This document shows positions 1 through 7,475 of a stretch of DNA of 64,000 nucleotides, piece by piece. The translations under genes and the position numbers were made by a program. This stretch comes from PNAI01 sp035501735. GTDB lineage: Bacteria > Pseudomonadota > Alphaproteobacteria > Rhizobiales > Xanthobacteraceae. The notes below the pieces were generated by a model. That model was given only the letters and a program-made list of their open reading frames with translations. It did no database searches and had not been told where the DNA came from. The DNA lies in assembly GCA_035501735.1 (NCBI GenBank), contig DATJVR010000055.1:1-64000 (forward strand), in the 5' to 3' direction. Every line of letters starts with the position of its first letter. The stretch's first letter is position 1.

Positions 1-147
1 AACGGACAGATGCTGTCCGAGGTCGGACCGAAGTCCAAGCAGGCCGAGGCGCTGGAGCAACTGGCTCGGATGATCAGTCGCCGCGAGACGGCCGAAGAGC
101 CGGCCCCGCGCTCGAGCTCGCTGCTCGGCCGCCTGCTCAAGAGGTAG
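1..147 (+). CDS. cpaE: CpaE-like pilus assembly ATPase, C-terminal end (partial)
   Basis: The window opens inside a reading frame that gives 48 residues and stops with TAG at 145-147. The tail is charged and ends in LLGRLLKR. It lies 9 bp before cpaF on the same strand, which is where CpaE/TadZ, the ParA/MinD-like protein that places the Flp pilus machine at the pole, sits in alphaproteobacterial cpa/tad operons. No ATPase motif falls inside the visible part, so the identity rests on position and on the CpaE-like tail. Codon use is extremely rich in G/C at third positions, like the first half of cpaF and unlike the rest of the window. Confidence 0.6.
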   Translation, partial: NGQMLSEVGPKSKQAEALEQLARMISRRETAEEPAPRSSSLLGRLLKR

Positions 148-156
148 CGAAACAGC

Positions 157-1683
157 GTGTTCGGCAAGCGCGCCCCAGACCCGACCCCGCAACCGGCCCG
201 GCAGGCGCCGCCGCCGGCGGCCGCCGGCGCGCCGCCGATCGCCACGCGTCCGCAGCGGGTCGAGGCGCCGACCCCGGCCGCGCCGGCGACCCAAAGCGCC
301 GCGCGCCCGACTCCGAAGGCGACGGTCGGCTTCGAGCAGCTGCAGGCGGCACAGGGCGCGCCCACGGCCGATATCGTCCGTGAGCAGAGCGAGTACTACC
401 ACCAGACCAAGGCGACGATCTTCAACGCCCTGCTGAACACCATCGACCTCGCCCAGCTCGCCCAGCTGGACCAGGCGTCGGCGGCCGAGGAGATCCGCGA
501 CATCGTCGCCGAGCTGGTGGCGATCAAGAACGTCTCGATGTCGGTGGCCGAGACCGACCACCTGGTCCAGGACGTGATCTACGACGTGCTGGGCTACGGG
601 CCGCTGGAGCCGCTGCTGGCGCGCGACGACATCGCCGACATCATGTGCAACGGCTCGAACCGGGTGTTCATCGAAGTCGCCGGCAAGACCCAGCTGACCA
701 ACGTCCGCTTTCGCGACAACGGCCAGCTGATGAACATCTGCCAGCGGATCGTCAGCCAGGTGGGCCGGCGCGTCGACGAATCCTCGCCGATCTGCGACGC
801 GCGCCTGCCCGACGGATCCCGCGTCAACGCCATTGTCCCGCCGCTTGCGCTCGATGGCCCGGCCCTCACCATCCGCAAATTCAAGCGCGACAAACTGACC
901 CTCGAGCAGCTCGTCCGCTTCGGCACGATCACGCCTGAGGGCGGGGAAATTCTCAAGATCATTGGCCGCAGCCGCGTCAACACCATCGTTTCCGGCGGCA
1001 CCGGTTCGGGCAAGACGACGCTGCTCAACTGTCTGACGCGCTACATCGATGACGACGAGCGCATCATCACCTGCGAGGACGCCGCCGAGCTCCAATTGCA
1101 GCAGCCGCACGTTGTCCGCCTTGAAACCCGCCCGCCCAATCTTGAGGGCGAAGGCCAAGTCACCATGCGTGATCTGGTGAAAAACTGCCTGCGCATGCGC
1201 CCGGAGCGCATCATCGTCGGCGAAGTGCGCGGACCCGAGGCTTTCGACCTGCTGCAGGCGATGAACACCGGTCACGACGGCTCGATGGGAACGCTCCACG
1301 CCAACTCACCGCGCGAGGCGCTTTCCCGTATCGAATCCATGATCACCATGGGCGGCTATTCGCTGCCCTCGCGCACCATTCGCGAAATGATCTGCGCCTC
1401 CGTCGACGTGGTGGTGCAGGCGGCACGCCTGCGCGACGGCTCTCGCAAGATCACGCACATCTCCGAAGTCCTCGGCATGGAAGGCGATGTGATCATTACC
1501 CAGGACCTCTTCGTCTATGAAATGACCGGTGAGGATGCCAACGGCAAGCTGATCGGCCAGCACCGCTCGACCGGGATCGGACGTCCGCGGTTCTGGGATC
1601 GCGCGCGTTACTACGGCGAAGAGAAGCGACTGGCCGCCGCCCTCGACGCCTCGGACAAGCCGAGCGCCTTGGATAAATCGTAA
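157..1683 (+). CDS. cpaF: CpaF/TadA family secretion ATPase of the Flp (tad) pilus
   Basis: Hexameric ATPase that powers assembly of Flp/Tad type IVc pili at the inner membrane. The 508-residue protein has a Pro/Ala-rich disordered N-terminus (about residues 1-70), an N-terminal ATPase domain, a Walker A motif GGTGSGKTT at 280-288, and the downstream IIVGEVRG and GTLHANSPREAL stretches typical of VirB11/CpaF ATPases. The start is GTG at 157, with an AAGAGG ribosome site overlapping the cpaE stop. tadB and tadC follow immediately, which fixes the role. Oddity: to about base 815 almost every codon ends in G or C and CTG is the main Leu codon; after that the usage switches to the CTC-rich style of the rest of the window. 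Confidence 0.95.
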   Translation: MFGKRAPDPTPQPARQAPPPAAAGAPPIATRPQRVEAPTPAAPATQSAARPTPKATVGFEQLQAAQGAPTADIVREQSEYYHQTKATIFNALLNTIDLAQLAQLDQASAAEEIRDIVAELVAIKNVSMSVAETDHLVQDVIYDVLGYGPLEPLLARDDIADIMCNGSNRVFIEVAGKTQLTNVRFRDNGQLMNICQRIVSQVGRRVDESSPICDARLPDGSRVNAIVPPLALDGPALTIRKFKRDKLTLEQLVRFGTITPEGGEILKIIGRSRVNTIVSGGTGSGKTTLLNCLTRYIDDDERIITCEDAAELQLQQPHVVRLETRPPNLEGEGQVTMRDLVKNCLRMRPERIIVGEVRGPEAFDLLQAMNTGHDGSMGTLHANSPREALSRIESMITMGGYSLPSRTIREMICASVDVVVQAARLRDGSRKITHISEVLGMEGDVIITQDLFVYEMTGEDANGKLIGQHRSTGIGRPRFWDRARYYGEEKRLAAALDASDKPSALDKS

Positions 1684-1690
1684 GGTCATC

Positions 1691-2677
1691 GTGGTTTTCG
1701 GGTCGCAAGCAATTTTCCTGTTCGCCCTCGTGACGATCGCAATGGGCGGCGTCGCCTGGGTATTCATCTATCCGCACTTGTCCGGCGAACGCCAAGCCGA
1801 AAAGCGCCGGGAGAGCGTGGCAAAAGCCGAACCGGTCGCCCGTAAAAGCGCCGCGCGCATCGGCCAGAAATCTCGTCGCGATCAGGTCGAAGAAACGCTC
1901 AAGGAACTCGAGGTCCGGCAGAAGAACTCGAAGAAAGTGTCGCTTGCGACCCGGCTCGACCAAGCCGGGCTCGAATGGTCGAAGCAGCGGTTCATGATCA
2001 CCGCGGGGATGTTCGGTTTCGTCGCATTCATGGGCGGGCTCTTCCTTGATGCCGGGTTGCTGCCGGCGCTCGGGATCGCCTTTGCCGCCACCGTGGGTGT
2101 GCCGATTTGGATGCTCAAGTTCCTGAAAAAGCGCCGCGAGAACAATTTCCTCAACGCGTTTCCCGACGCGGTCGACGTCATCGTACGCGGCATCAAGACC
2201 GGTTTGCCGCTGGGTGACTGCCTCAAGGTCATCGCGGCCGAAGCGGCGGAGCCGGTGAAAAGCGAGTTTCGTTCCATCGTCGAGACGCAAGCCGTCGGCA
2301 TGCCGCTCGGTGAGGCCTGCGCGAAGCTTTATGAGCGCATCCCGCTGCCCGAAGCCAATTTCTTCAGCATTGTCGTTTCGATTCAGCAGAAGGCTGGCGG
2401 CAATCTCTCCGAAGCGCTTGGCAACCTTTCGCGCGTGTTGCGTGATCGCAAAAAGATGCAGGCCAAGATCAAGGCGGTGTCGATGGAAGCCAAGGCTTCA
2501 GCCTCCATCATCGCAGCATTGCCGGTCGCGGTCATGACGCTCGTTTGGCTCACCAGTCCGGATTACATCGAGTTGCTTTGGACGACGTCGCTCGGCAAGC
2601 TCATGCTGGCGGCCAGTGCGATCTGGATGTTCATGGGCGTGATGGTCATGCGTAAAATGATCAACTTCGATTTCTGA
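1691..2677 (+). CDS. tadB: TadB-type inner-membrane pilus assembly protein (T2SSF domain)
   Basis: Integral membrane platform protein of the Flp pilus machine, the partner of TadC and of the CpaF ATPase. The 328-residue protein has one N-terminal membrane helix, a charged cytoplasmic stretch rich in Lys/Arg/Glu (residues about 35-90), two hydrophobic segments, then the type II secretion F domain with the FPDAVDVIVRGIKTGLPLG stretch and two C-terminal membrane helices. The start is GTG at 1691, 7 bp after the cpaF stop. The gene order cpaF-tadB-tadC matches rhizobial cpa operons. Length and architecture are normal for the family. Confidence 0.93.
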   Translation: MVFGSQAIFLFALVTIAMGGVAWVFIYPHLSGERQAEKRRESVAKAEPVARKSAARIGQKSRRDQVEETLKELEVRQKNSKKVSLATRLDQAGLEWSKQRFMITAGMFGFVAFMGGLFLDAGLLPALGIAFAATVGVPIWMLKFLKKRRENNFLNAFPDAVDVIVRGIKTGLPLGDCLKVIAAEAAEPVKSEFRSIVETQAVGMPLGEACAKLYERIPLPEANFFSIVVSIQQKAGGNLSEALGNLSRVLRDRKKMQAKIKAVSMEAKASASIIAALPVAVMTLVWLTSPDYIELLWTTSLGKLMLAASAIWMFMGVMVMRKMINFDF

Positions 2678-2688
2678 ACGGATACGCG

Positions 2689-3768
2689 ATGCTTGAGTTC
2701 ATCATCGAGCACATGAACGATCGGCAGTTTCTGATCGTGGCCTTCGCGAGCGTGGCGGCCATGGCGACGGTGCTGACGTTGGCCATGCCTTTGCTGTCGA
2801 CCGATTCGCTCGGCCGGCGCATGAAGGCGGTGGCATACGAGCGCGAAAAAATCCGCCAACGCGAGCGCGAGCGCATGGCGCGCGGCGAAAAAGTCACGCT
2901 GCGGCAATCGCCCAAGCAATACGTCAAGACCGTCGTCGAGCGCTTCAATCTGACCAAATGGCTGGCGCAGGAAGAAGTCCGCGATAAGCTCGTGCAGGCT
3001 GGCTATCGCGGCCAGGCGCCCTATATCACGTTCCTTTTCTTTCGCCTGATCACCCCGATCATCACCCTGCTGGTGGCCGCATTTTATCTCTTCGTCGTGC
3101 TGGAATGGGATCAGCCACTACCGATCAAGATCAGCATCTGCGTGTTCGCCGCTTACCTTGGCTTGCAGCTTCCGCTCTTGATGCTGAAAAATAAAATCAC
3201 CAAGCGGCAGCTTTCAATTCGCCGCGCATTTCCCGACGCGCTCGACCTGCTGCTGATTTGCGTGGAATCCGGCATGTCGATTGAAGCCGCATTCAAGCGC
3301 GTGAGCCAGGAGATTGGCTCGCAATCGATCGCGCTCGCCGAGGAGCTCACGCTGACCACCGCCGAACTGTCCTTTCTGCAGGATCGCCGTCAGGCCTACG
3401 AAAACCTCGCCAAGCGCACCGACATCGACGGCGTCAAGGCGGTCTGCATCGCGCTGCAGCAGGCCGAGCGCTACGGCACCTCTCTCGCCCAGACCTTGCG
3501 CGTGCTGGCGCAGGAGAACCGCGACATGCGCATGACCGAAGCCGAGAAGAAGGCCGCCGGTCTGCCGCCAAAGCTGACGGTGCCGATGATCCTGTTTTTT
3601 CTTCCGGTGCTGTTCATCGTGATTCTCGGTCCCGCCGCGATCCGCGTCATGGCGACCCAGGAAGACCAGCAGCAAAAGCAGCAGGTTCAGCCGCCGCAGC
3701 GTCCGGCGCAGCAGCCGACACGCCCGAACCCGAACGATCGGCTCCGGAACTCGCCATCCATGCGGTAA
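2689..3768 (+). CDS. tadC: TadC-type inner-membrane pilus assembly protein (T2SSF domain)
   Basis: Second F-domain membrane protein of the Flp pilus platform, thought to pair with TadB. The protein has 359 residues: an N-terminal membrane helix (about 12-35), a long basic and acidic linker, a hydrophobic pair in the middle, the F domain with FPDALDLLLICVESGMSIEAA, a final membrane helix near residue 305, and a Gln/Pro-rich tail. The start at 2689 is 11 bp past the tadB stop. This is the last gene of the rightward pilus operon; tadD converges from the other strand behind a hairpin. Confidence 0.93.
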   Translation: MLEFIIEHMNDRQFLIVAFASVAAMATVLTLAMPLLSTDSLGRRMKAVAYEREKIRQRERERMARGEKVTLRQSPKQYVKTVVERFNLTKWLAQEEVRDKLVQAGYRGQAPYITFLFFRLITPIITLLVAAFYLFVVLEWDQPLPIKISICVFAAYLGLQLPLLMLKNKITKRQLSIRRAFPDALDLLLICVESGMSIEAAFKRVSQEIGSQSIALAEELTLTTAELSFLQDRRQAYENLAKRTDIDGVKAVCIALQQAERYGTSLAQTLRVLAQENRDMRMTEAEKKAAGLPPKLTVPMILFFLPVLFIVILGPAAIRVMATQEDQQQKQQVQPPQRPAQQPTRPNPNDRLRNSPSMR

Positions 3769-3783
3769 TCCAAGCTTGCGCGG

Positions 3784-3807
3784 GATTTGCGCCTGAAAGC
3801 GCAAATC
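3784..3807. terminator. Hairpin between the convergent tadC and tadD
   Basis: Perfect 9-bp inverted repeat, GATTTGCGC at 3784-3792 and GCGCAAATC at 3799-3807, with a 6-base loop CTGAAA. It sits between the stops of two convergent genes, as a bidirectional terminator would. The T-run after the stem is short on both strands, so efficiency is uncertain. Confidence 0.55.
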
Positions 3808-3812
3808 GCATT

Positions 3813-4637
3813 TCAGTCGACTGAAACCTGTTTCGTCTTCGAACGATCGCGCGCTAGCGGAGCAGGGCGCGCCTCCTTCTTCCAGTCCTTTTGCTGCAGC
3901 AGCATCTGCCTGAGGTAGGCGACATTGGCCGCAGCTTCTTCGGGCGACAGGTCGCCGCGGGCGATTGTTTCGGCTTCCGCAAAGCGGCCCTGCAACCCGA
4001 CCACCAGCGCCAGATTCTGCCTCACCTTCGGTTCGGCGCCCGGCTGCGCCGCGGCGAGCCGCAGCGTTGCCTCGGCCTTGGGAAGATCCTTGGAGAGCGC
4101 GTAGGAGAGGCCAAGATTGGACAGCACCGAGGGCTCGTTCGGCACGATCCTGAGCGCGCTCGAATAGTGCGCCTGGGCTTCCTCGTGCCGCCCCATCTGG
4201 TCGAGCACGGCCCCTTGCACCGAGAGGATGCGCCAATCGGGCTGCTCCGGCGTATGGGCGCGATTGAGCACGTCGAGCGCCTGCTCGTTGCGCCCGACGT
4301 CGGCGAGTGCCCGACCATAGGCGCCGAGGATCGGCATGTTGCCGGGATTCTGGATCGAAGCCTGTTCGAGCACCGCCACCGCCTGAGCGCGTTGCCCGAT
4401 ACCGCGCAAGGCCTGTGCGTATTGTATCGCCACTTCGGCATTGTGCGGATCGGCCCTGTAGCGTTCGCCCAGCGTTTCGGCTTCCTTTCGCCACTCGGCC
4501 TGGGTCCGCGGCGTCGCGCTCGCAACCGAGCCCGTGGTTTCCTTCTCCGGCTCGCTGGCGCAGCCGGCAATCGCCAGCGCGAGGGCAACGGCCCCCACTG
4601 AGGCGATGAGACGCGCGTAGAGGGAATGATTCCGCAT
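3813..4637 (-). CDS. tadD: TadD-like TPR lipoprotein of the Flp pilus system
   Basis: Probable outer-membrane-associated TPR lipoprotein needed for Flp pilus assembly. From ATG at 4637 the 274-residue product has a lipoprotein signal peptide with lipobox LAIAGC (Cys26), then tandem TPR-like helical repeats (for example AEVAIQYAQALRGIGQ, MPILGAYGRALADVGR, PSVLSNLGLSYALSKD) and a basic tail. Upstream in-frame ATGs would put a non-secretory extension before the signal peptide, so they are rejected. It is divergent from the aminopeptidase gene and convergent with tadC. A CtrA-type box lies about 66 bp upstream of the start, in line with cell-cycle control of pilus genes in alphaproteobacteria. 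Confidence 0.85.
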   Translation of the reverse strand: MRNHSLYARLIASVGAVALALAIAGCASEPEKETTGSVASATPRTQAEWRKEAETLGERYRADPHNAEVAIQYAQALRGIGQRAQAVAVLEQASIQNPGNMPILGAYGRALADVGRNEQALDVLNRAHTPEQPDWRILSVQGAVLDQMGRHEEAQAHYSSALRIVPNEPSVLSNLGLSYALSKDLPKAEATLRLAAAQPGAEPKVRQNLALVVGLQGRFAEAETIARGDLSPEEAAANVAYLRQMLLQQKDWKKEARPAPLARDRSKTKQVSVD

Positions 4638-4702
4638 GGCTTGCCACTCAAAACTTGGCCGGTCCATCGCGGCCGGCAGTGGCGAGCAATAAACTGTTAA
4701 CT

Positions 4703-4718
4703 TTAACGAGAAGTTAAC
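4703..4718. promoter_or_regulatory. Candidate CtrA binding site (TTAA-N7-TTAAC)
   Basis: TTAA at 4703-4706 and TTAAC at 4714-4718 are separated by exactly 7 bases, the full CtrA consensus. It is embedded in a larger inverted repeat, GTTAACTT at 4696-4703 and AAGTTAAC at 4711-4718. It lies in the divergent promoter region between tadD (-) and the aminopeptidase (+). CtrA control of pilus genes is known in Caulobacter; here it is inferred from the motif and position. Confidence 0.5.
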
Positions 4719-4817
4719 CGGCCGGCCCCGGGAACTCGCGCCCGACGCCCCGTTGGCAGCTTCACCGGCGCTGGATGGCGTGATAGCAGCATGGCCTGCA
4801 GTCGCGGATAAACCTCC

Positions 4818-6179
4818 ATGCATCCAGTCTTCGCCGCGCCCGGTCAGGCCGCCCAGCCGATCTGGTTTGTCACGCCTGAAAGTTTTCCGAAGACCCTTGC
4901 CGCGCTAGATGCCCAAACACGTTCCTTTGTGGCGGCGGCGGCTTTCGAGCCCAAGGCCGGCCGGCACTTGATCCTGCCGGCAGAGCAGAAGGCCGGCGCG
5001 CTGTTTGGGCTGGGCACAGACAACGACGACCCATTCCTTCCTGGCAGGCTTGCCGAACTGCTGCCGGCCGGGACTTATCGTTTCGCCAATGCGCCGCACG
5101 ACAGCCGTCTCGCCGCGCTCGCCTTTGCGCTCGGTACCTATCGTTTCGGCCGCTATCGCAAGACCGATGACAAACCGCTCAAGCTCGTGCTGCCCGATGG
5201 CGTCGACGGGGCCGAGCTCAGCCGCGTCGTCGAAGGCATCACGCTCGCCCGCGATCTCATCAACACGCCCTCGAACGACATGGGCCCGGCCGAATTGGAG
5301 GATGCTGCCCGCGCTCTCGCCAAGCAGCACGGCGCAAAAACGCATGCTATCGTCGGCGACGAACTACTGGCAGAAAATTTTCCGCTCATCCACGCGGTCG
5401 GCCGCGCCGCCGCGCGCCTGCCGCGCCTGATCGAGCTGTGCTGGGGCGATGCAAGCCACCCGAAGGTCACCCTGGTCGGCAAGGGCGTGTGCTTCGACAC
5501 CGGCGGCCTCGACATCAAGCCCGAGAGCGGCATGCGGCTGATGAAGAAGGATATGGGCGGCGCCGCGACCGTACTCGCGCTGGCGCATATGGTGATGGAC
5601 CGCAAGCTCAAGGTTTCGCTGCGCGTGCTGATTCCGGCAGTGGAGAATGCGATCTCCGGCTCGGCCTTCCGGCCACTCGATGTTTACCCCTCGCGCAAGG
5701 GCCTCAGCGTCGAGATCGGCAACACCGACGCCGAGGGCCGCCTCATTCTCGCCGACGCGCTGGCGCTCGCCTGCGAAGAAAAGCCGGAGCTTCTGATCGA
5801 CCTGGGCACGTTGACCGGCGCCGCGCGCGTTGCGCTCGGACCGGATCTGCCGCCGTTTTATACCGATGACGACGCGCTCGCCGACGAAGTTGTCCAGAAC
5901 GCACAGCGCGAAAACGATCCGGTCTGGCGCTTGCCGCTCTGGCGGCGCTACGATTCGCTGCTGGAGTCCAAGGTCGCCGATCTCAACAACGTATCGAACG
6001 GCCCGTTCGCAGGCTCGATCATCTGCGCGCTGTTTCTCAAGCGTTTCGTCACCGCCAAGACCTGGCTGCATTTCGACATCTACGCCTGGAACCCGACCTC
6101 GAAGCCGGGCCGGCCGGAAGGCGGCGAATGCCAGGCCGCCCGCGCGCTTTATGCACTGCTTTGCCGACGCTACGGATAA
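4818..6179 (+). CDS. M17 family leucyl aminopeptidase
   Basis: Cytosolic dinuclear-metal aminopeptidase of the PepA/leucyl aminopeptidase family, which releases N-terminal amino acids from peptides. The 453-residue protein has a poorly conserved N-domain and a catalytic domain with Lys222 and Asp227 in VGKGVCFDTGG, KKDMGG around 243-248, and the family signature NTDAEGRLILADAL at 302-315. All expected metal-binding and catalytic residues are visible. It reads away from tadD across a 180-bp divergent region. It is followed by a small hairpin and the MarR gene. Confidence 0.93.
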   Translation: MHPVFAAPGQAAQPIWFVTPESFPKTLAALDAQTRSFVAAAAFEPKAGRHLILPAEQKAGALFGLGTDNDDPFLPGRLAELLPAGTYRFANAPHDSRLAALAFALGTYRFGRYRKTDDKPLKLVLPDGVDGAELSRVVEGITLARDLINTPSNDMGPAELEDAARALAKQHGAKTHAIVGDELLAENFPLIHAVGRAAARLPRLIELCWGDASHPKVTLVGKGVCFDTGGLDIKPESGMRLMKKDMGGAATVLALAHMVMDRKLKVSLRVLIPAVENAISGSAFRPLDVYPSRKGLSVEIGNTDAEGRLILADALALACEEKPELLIDLGTLTGAARVALGPDLPPFYTDDDALADEVVQNAQRENDPVWRLPLWRRYDSLLESKVADLNNVSNGPFAGSIICALFLKRFVTAKTWLHFDIYAWNPTSKPGRPEGGECQAARALYALLCRRYG

Positions 6180-6181
6180 AT

Positions 6182-6199
6182 CGCAAGCTGTCGCTTGCG
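6182..6199. terminator. Small hairpin after the aminopeptidase gene
   Basis: Perfect 7-bp inverted repeat CGCAAGC at 6182-6188 and GCTTGCG at 6193-6199 with loop TGTC, three bases after the aminopeptidase stop. There is no T-run, so it may slow transcription or stabilise the 3' end rather than terminate. Confidence 0.35.
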
Positions 6200-6255
6200 G
6201 ATATCGCACGCTAAAGAAATAATACGGCTCCGAAACAATTTTTGACATCGCGCGC

Positions 6256-6606
6256 ATGGCTGTCGAAATCCGCCCATCTCAGGCATTGCGGTTGCTGCAC
6301 GAGTTGTCGCACGCGCTGGTCACCGACGGCGAGCCGGACCTTTCGCCGCGCCAGCTTGACGTGCTTTTCACCATCTATCTCGAACCGCCGCCGCACACGG
6401 TGCGCGGTCTCGCGGCAAAGCTCGGCGTGAGGACGCCCGTGATCACCCGCGCGCTCGACACCATGGGCAAGCTCGACCTGGTCTCCCGCCGGCGCGACGA
6501 GCGCGATCGGCGCAGCGTGGTAGTCCAGCGCACCGTCAAAGGCGCGCTGCACGTGGAACGGCTCGGTGATCTACTGGTCGCCAAGGCCAAGGAGCTGCCG
6601 CGGTGA
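6256..6606 (+). CDS. MarR-family transcriptional regulator (small)
   Basis: Winged-helix DNA-binding protein of 116 residues. The helix-turn-helix region contains HTVRGLAAKLGVRTPVITRA, and the wing contains DLVSRRRDERDRRSVVV, the DxRxxR-type wing signature of MarR proteins. It is shorter than most MarR proteins at both ends, so its dimerisation helices are reduced. Its TGA stop overlaps the GTG start of the NlpC/P60 gene by 4 bp, so the two are translationally coupled. The ligand and target are unknown. Confidence 0.85.
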   Translation: MAVEIRPSQALRLLHELSHALVTDGEPDLSPRQLDVLFTIYLEPPPHTVRGLAAKLGVRTPVITRALDTMGKLDLVSRRRDERDRRSVVVQRTVKGALHVERLGDLLVAKAKELPR

Positions 6607-7469
6607 ACGAGAAAGCGAACTTCGATCCTCGCATCACGCCGGCCCGTCCTGATCTCGCGGCGAGCTTCCTGCAAGGCCAAATTCCGGCCTTACGCTACGT
6701 CCAAGGCGAAATCCGCGAAGTGTTCGACGCCCAGGCGCCGGTGCGGCGCGAGCCCGCGCCTGACGCATCGCTCGACACCGAAGCCCTCAAAGGCGAGCGT
6801 GTAACGATTTACGAAACGACCGACGAAGGCTGGTCCTGGGGCCAGCTCGAAAGCGACCGTTATGTCGGCTGGCTGCCCTCGAATGCTCTTGTCGCTCCCG
6901 GTCCTGCGCCGACACACCGTGTCGCCACCTTGCGCGCGCCGGTGCTGGTCGGTCCCTCGATCAAGGTTCCGACCGTCGAAATGCTTTCGCTCGGCGCGAC
7001 GCTCGCCATCGTGCGCACCGAAGGCCGCTTTGCGGTGACCGCCAACGGCGGATTTGTTCCCCTGGTCCACCTCGCTCCGCTCAATGAGGCGGAGGAGGAT
7101 TTCGTCGCCGTAGCTGAGCGCTTCGTCGGCGTGCCCTATCTCTGGGGTGGCAAGACCAGTCTCGGTCTCGACTGTTCCGCCCTCGTGCAGGTTTCGCTCG
7201 CCGCCTGCGGCATCGCCTGTCCGCGCGACAGCTCCATGCAGGAGGCCGTGCTTGGCCGGCCACTCGATCCGGACCCCGACTATTCAAACCTCAAGCGTGG
7301 CGATCTCGTATTCTGGAAAAACCACGTGGCGATTGTACGCGACGAGGCGCACTTCCTTCACGCCAACGGCTTCCACATGGCGGTCGCGGTTGAAGCGATC
7401 CAGGTGACGATCGCGCGATTCGGTAAAGATGGCACCCCGGTGACGAACGTGCGCCGCCTCGGTCGCTAG
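6603..7469 (+). CDS. NlpC/P60 family cysteine hydrolase with SH3-like domains
   Basis: Probable peptidoglycan or muropeptide gamma-D-glutamyl endopeptidase. The first 160 residues form bacterial SH3-like modules (GWSWGQLESDRYVGWLPS). The C-terminal papain-like domain has nucleophile Cys191 in YLWGGKTSLGLDCSALVQ, His241 in FWKNHVAIV, and a third polar residue near His253. No signal peptide is visible, suggesting action on recycled cytoplasmic muropeptides or non-classical export. The start is GTG at 6603, overlapping the MarR stop. Length 288 fits the family. The yejF gene converges 6 bp downstream. Confidence 0.9.
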   Translation: MNEKANFDPRITPARPDLAASFLQGQIPALRYVQGEIREVFDAQAPVRREPAPDASLDTEALKGERVTIYETTDEGWSWGQLESDRYVGWLPSNALVAPGPAPTHRVATLRAPVLVGPSIKVPTVEMLSLGATLAIVRTEGRFAVTANGGFVPLVHLAPLNEAEEDFVAVAERFVGVPYLWGGKTSLGLDCSALVQVSLAACGIACPRDSSMQEAVLGRPLDPDPDYSNLKRGDLVFWKNHVAIVRDEAHFLHANGFHMAVAVEAIQVTIARFGKDGTPVTNVRRLGR

Positions 7470-7475
7470 CTCTTG

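Noticed and set aside
3214..4647. A 477-codon open frame on the minus strand
   Set aside because: It crosses tadC antisense and tadD in another frame; both of those have clear domain evidence.
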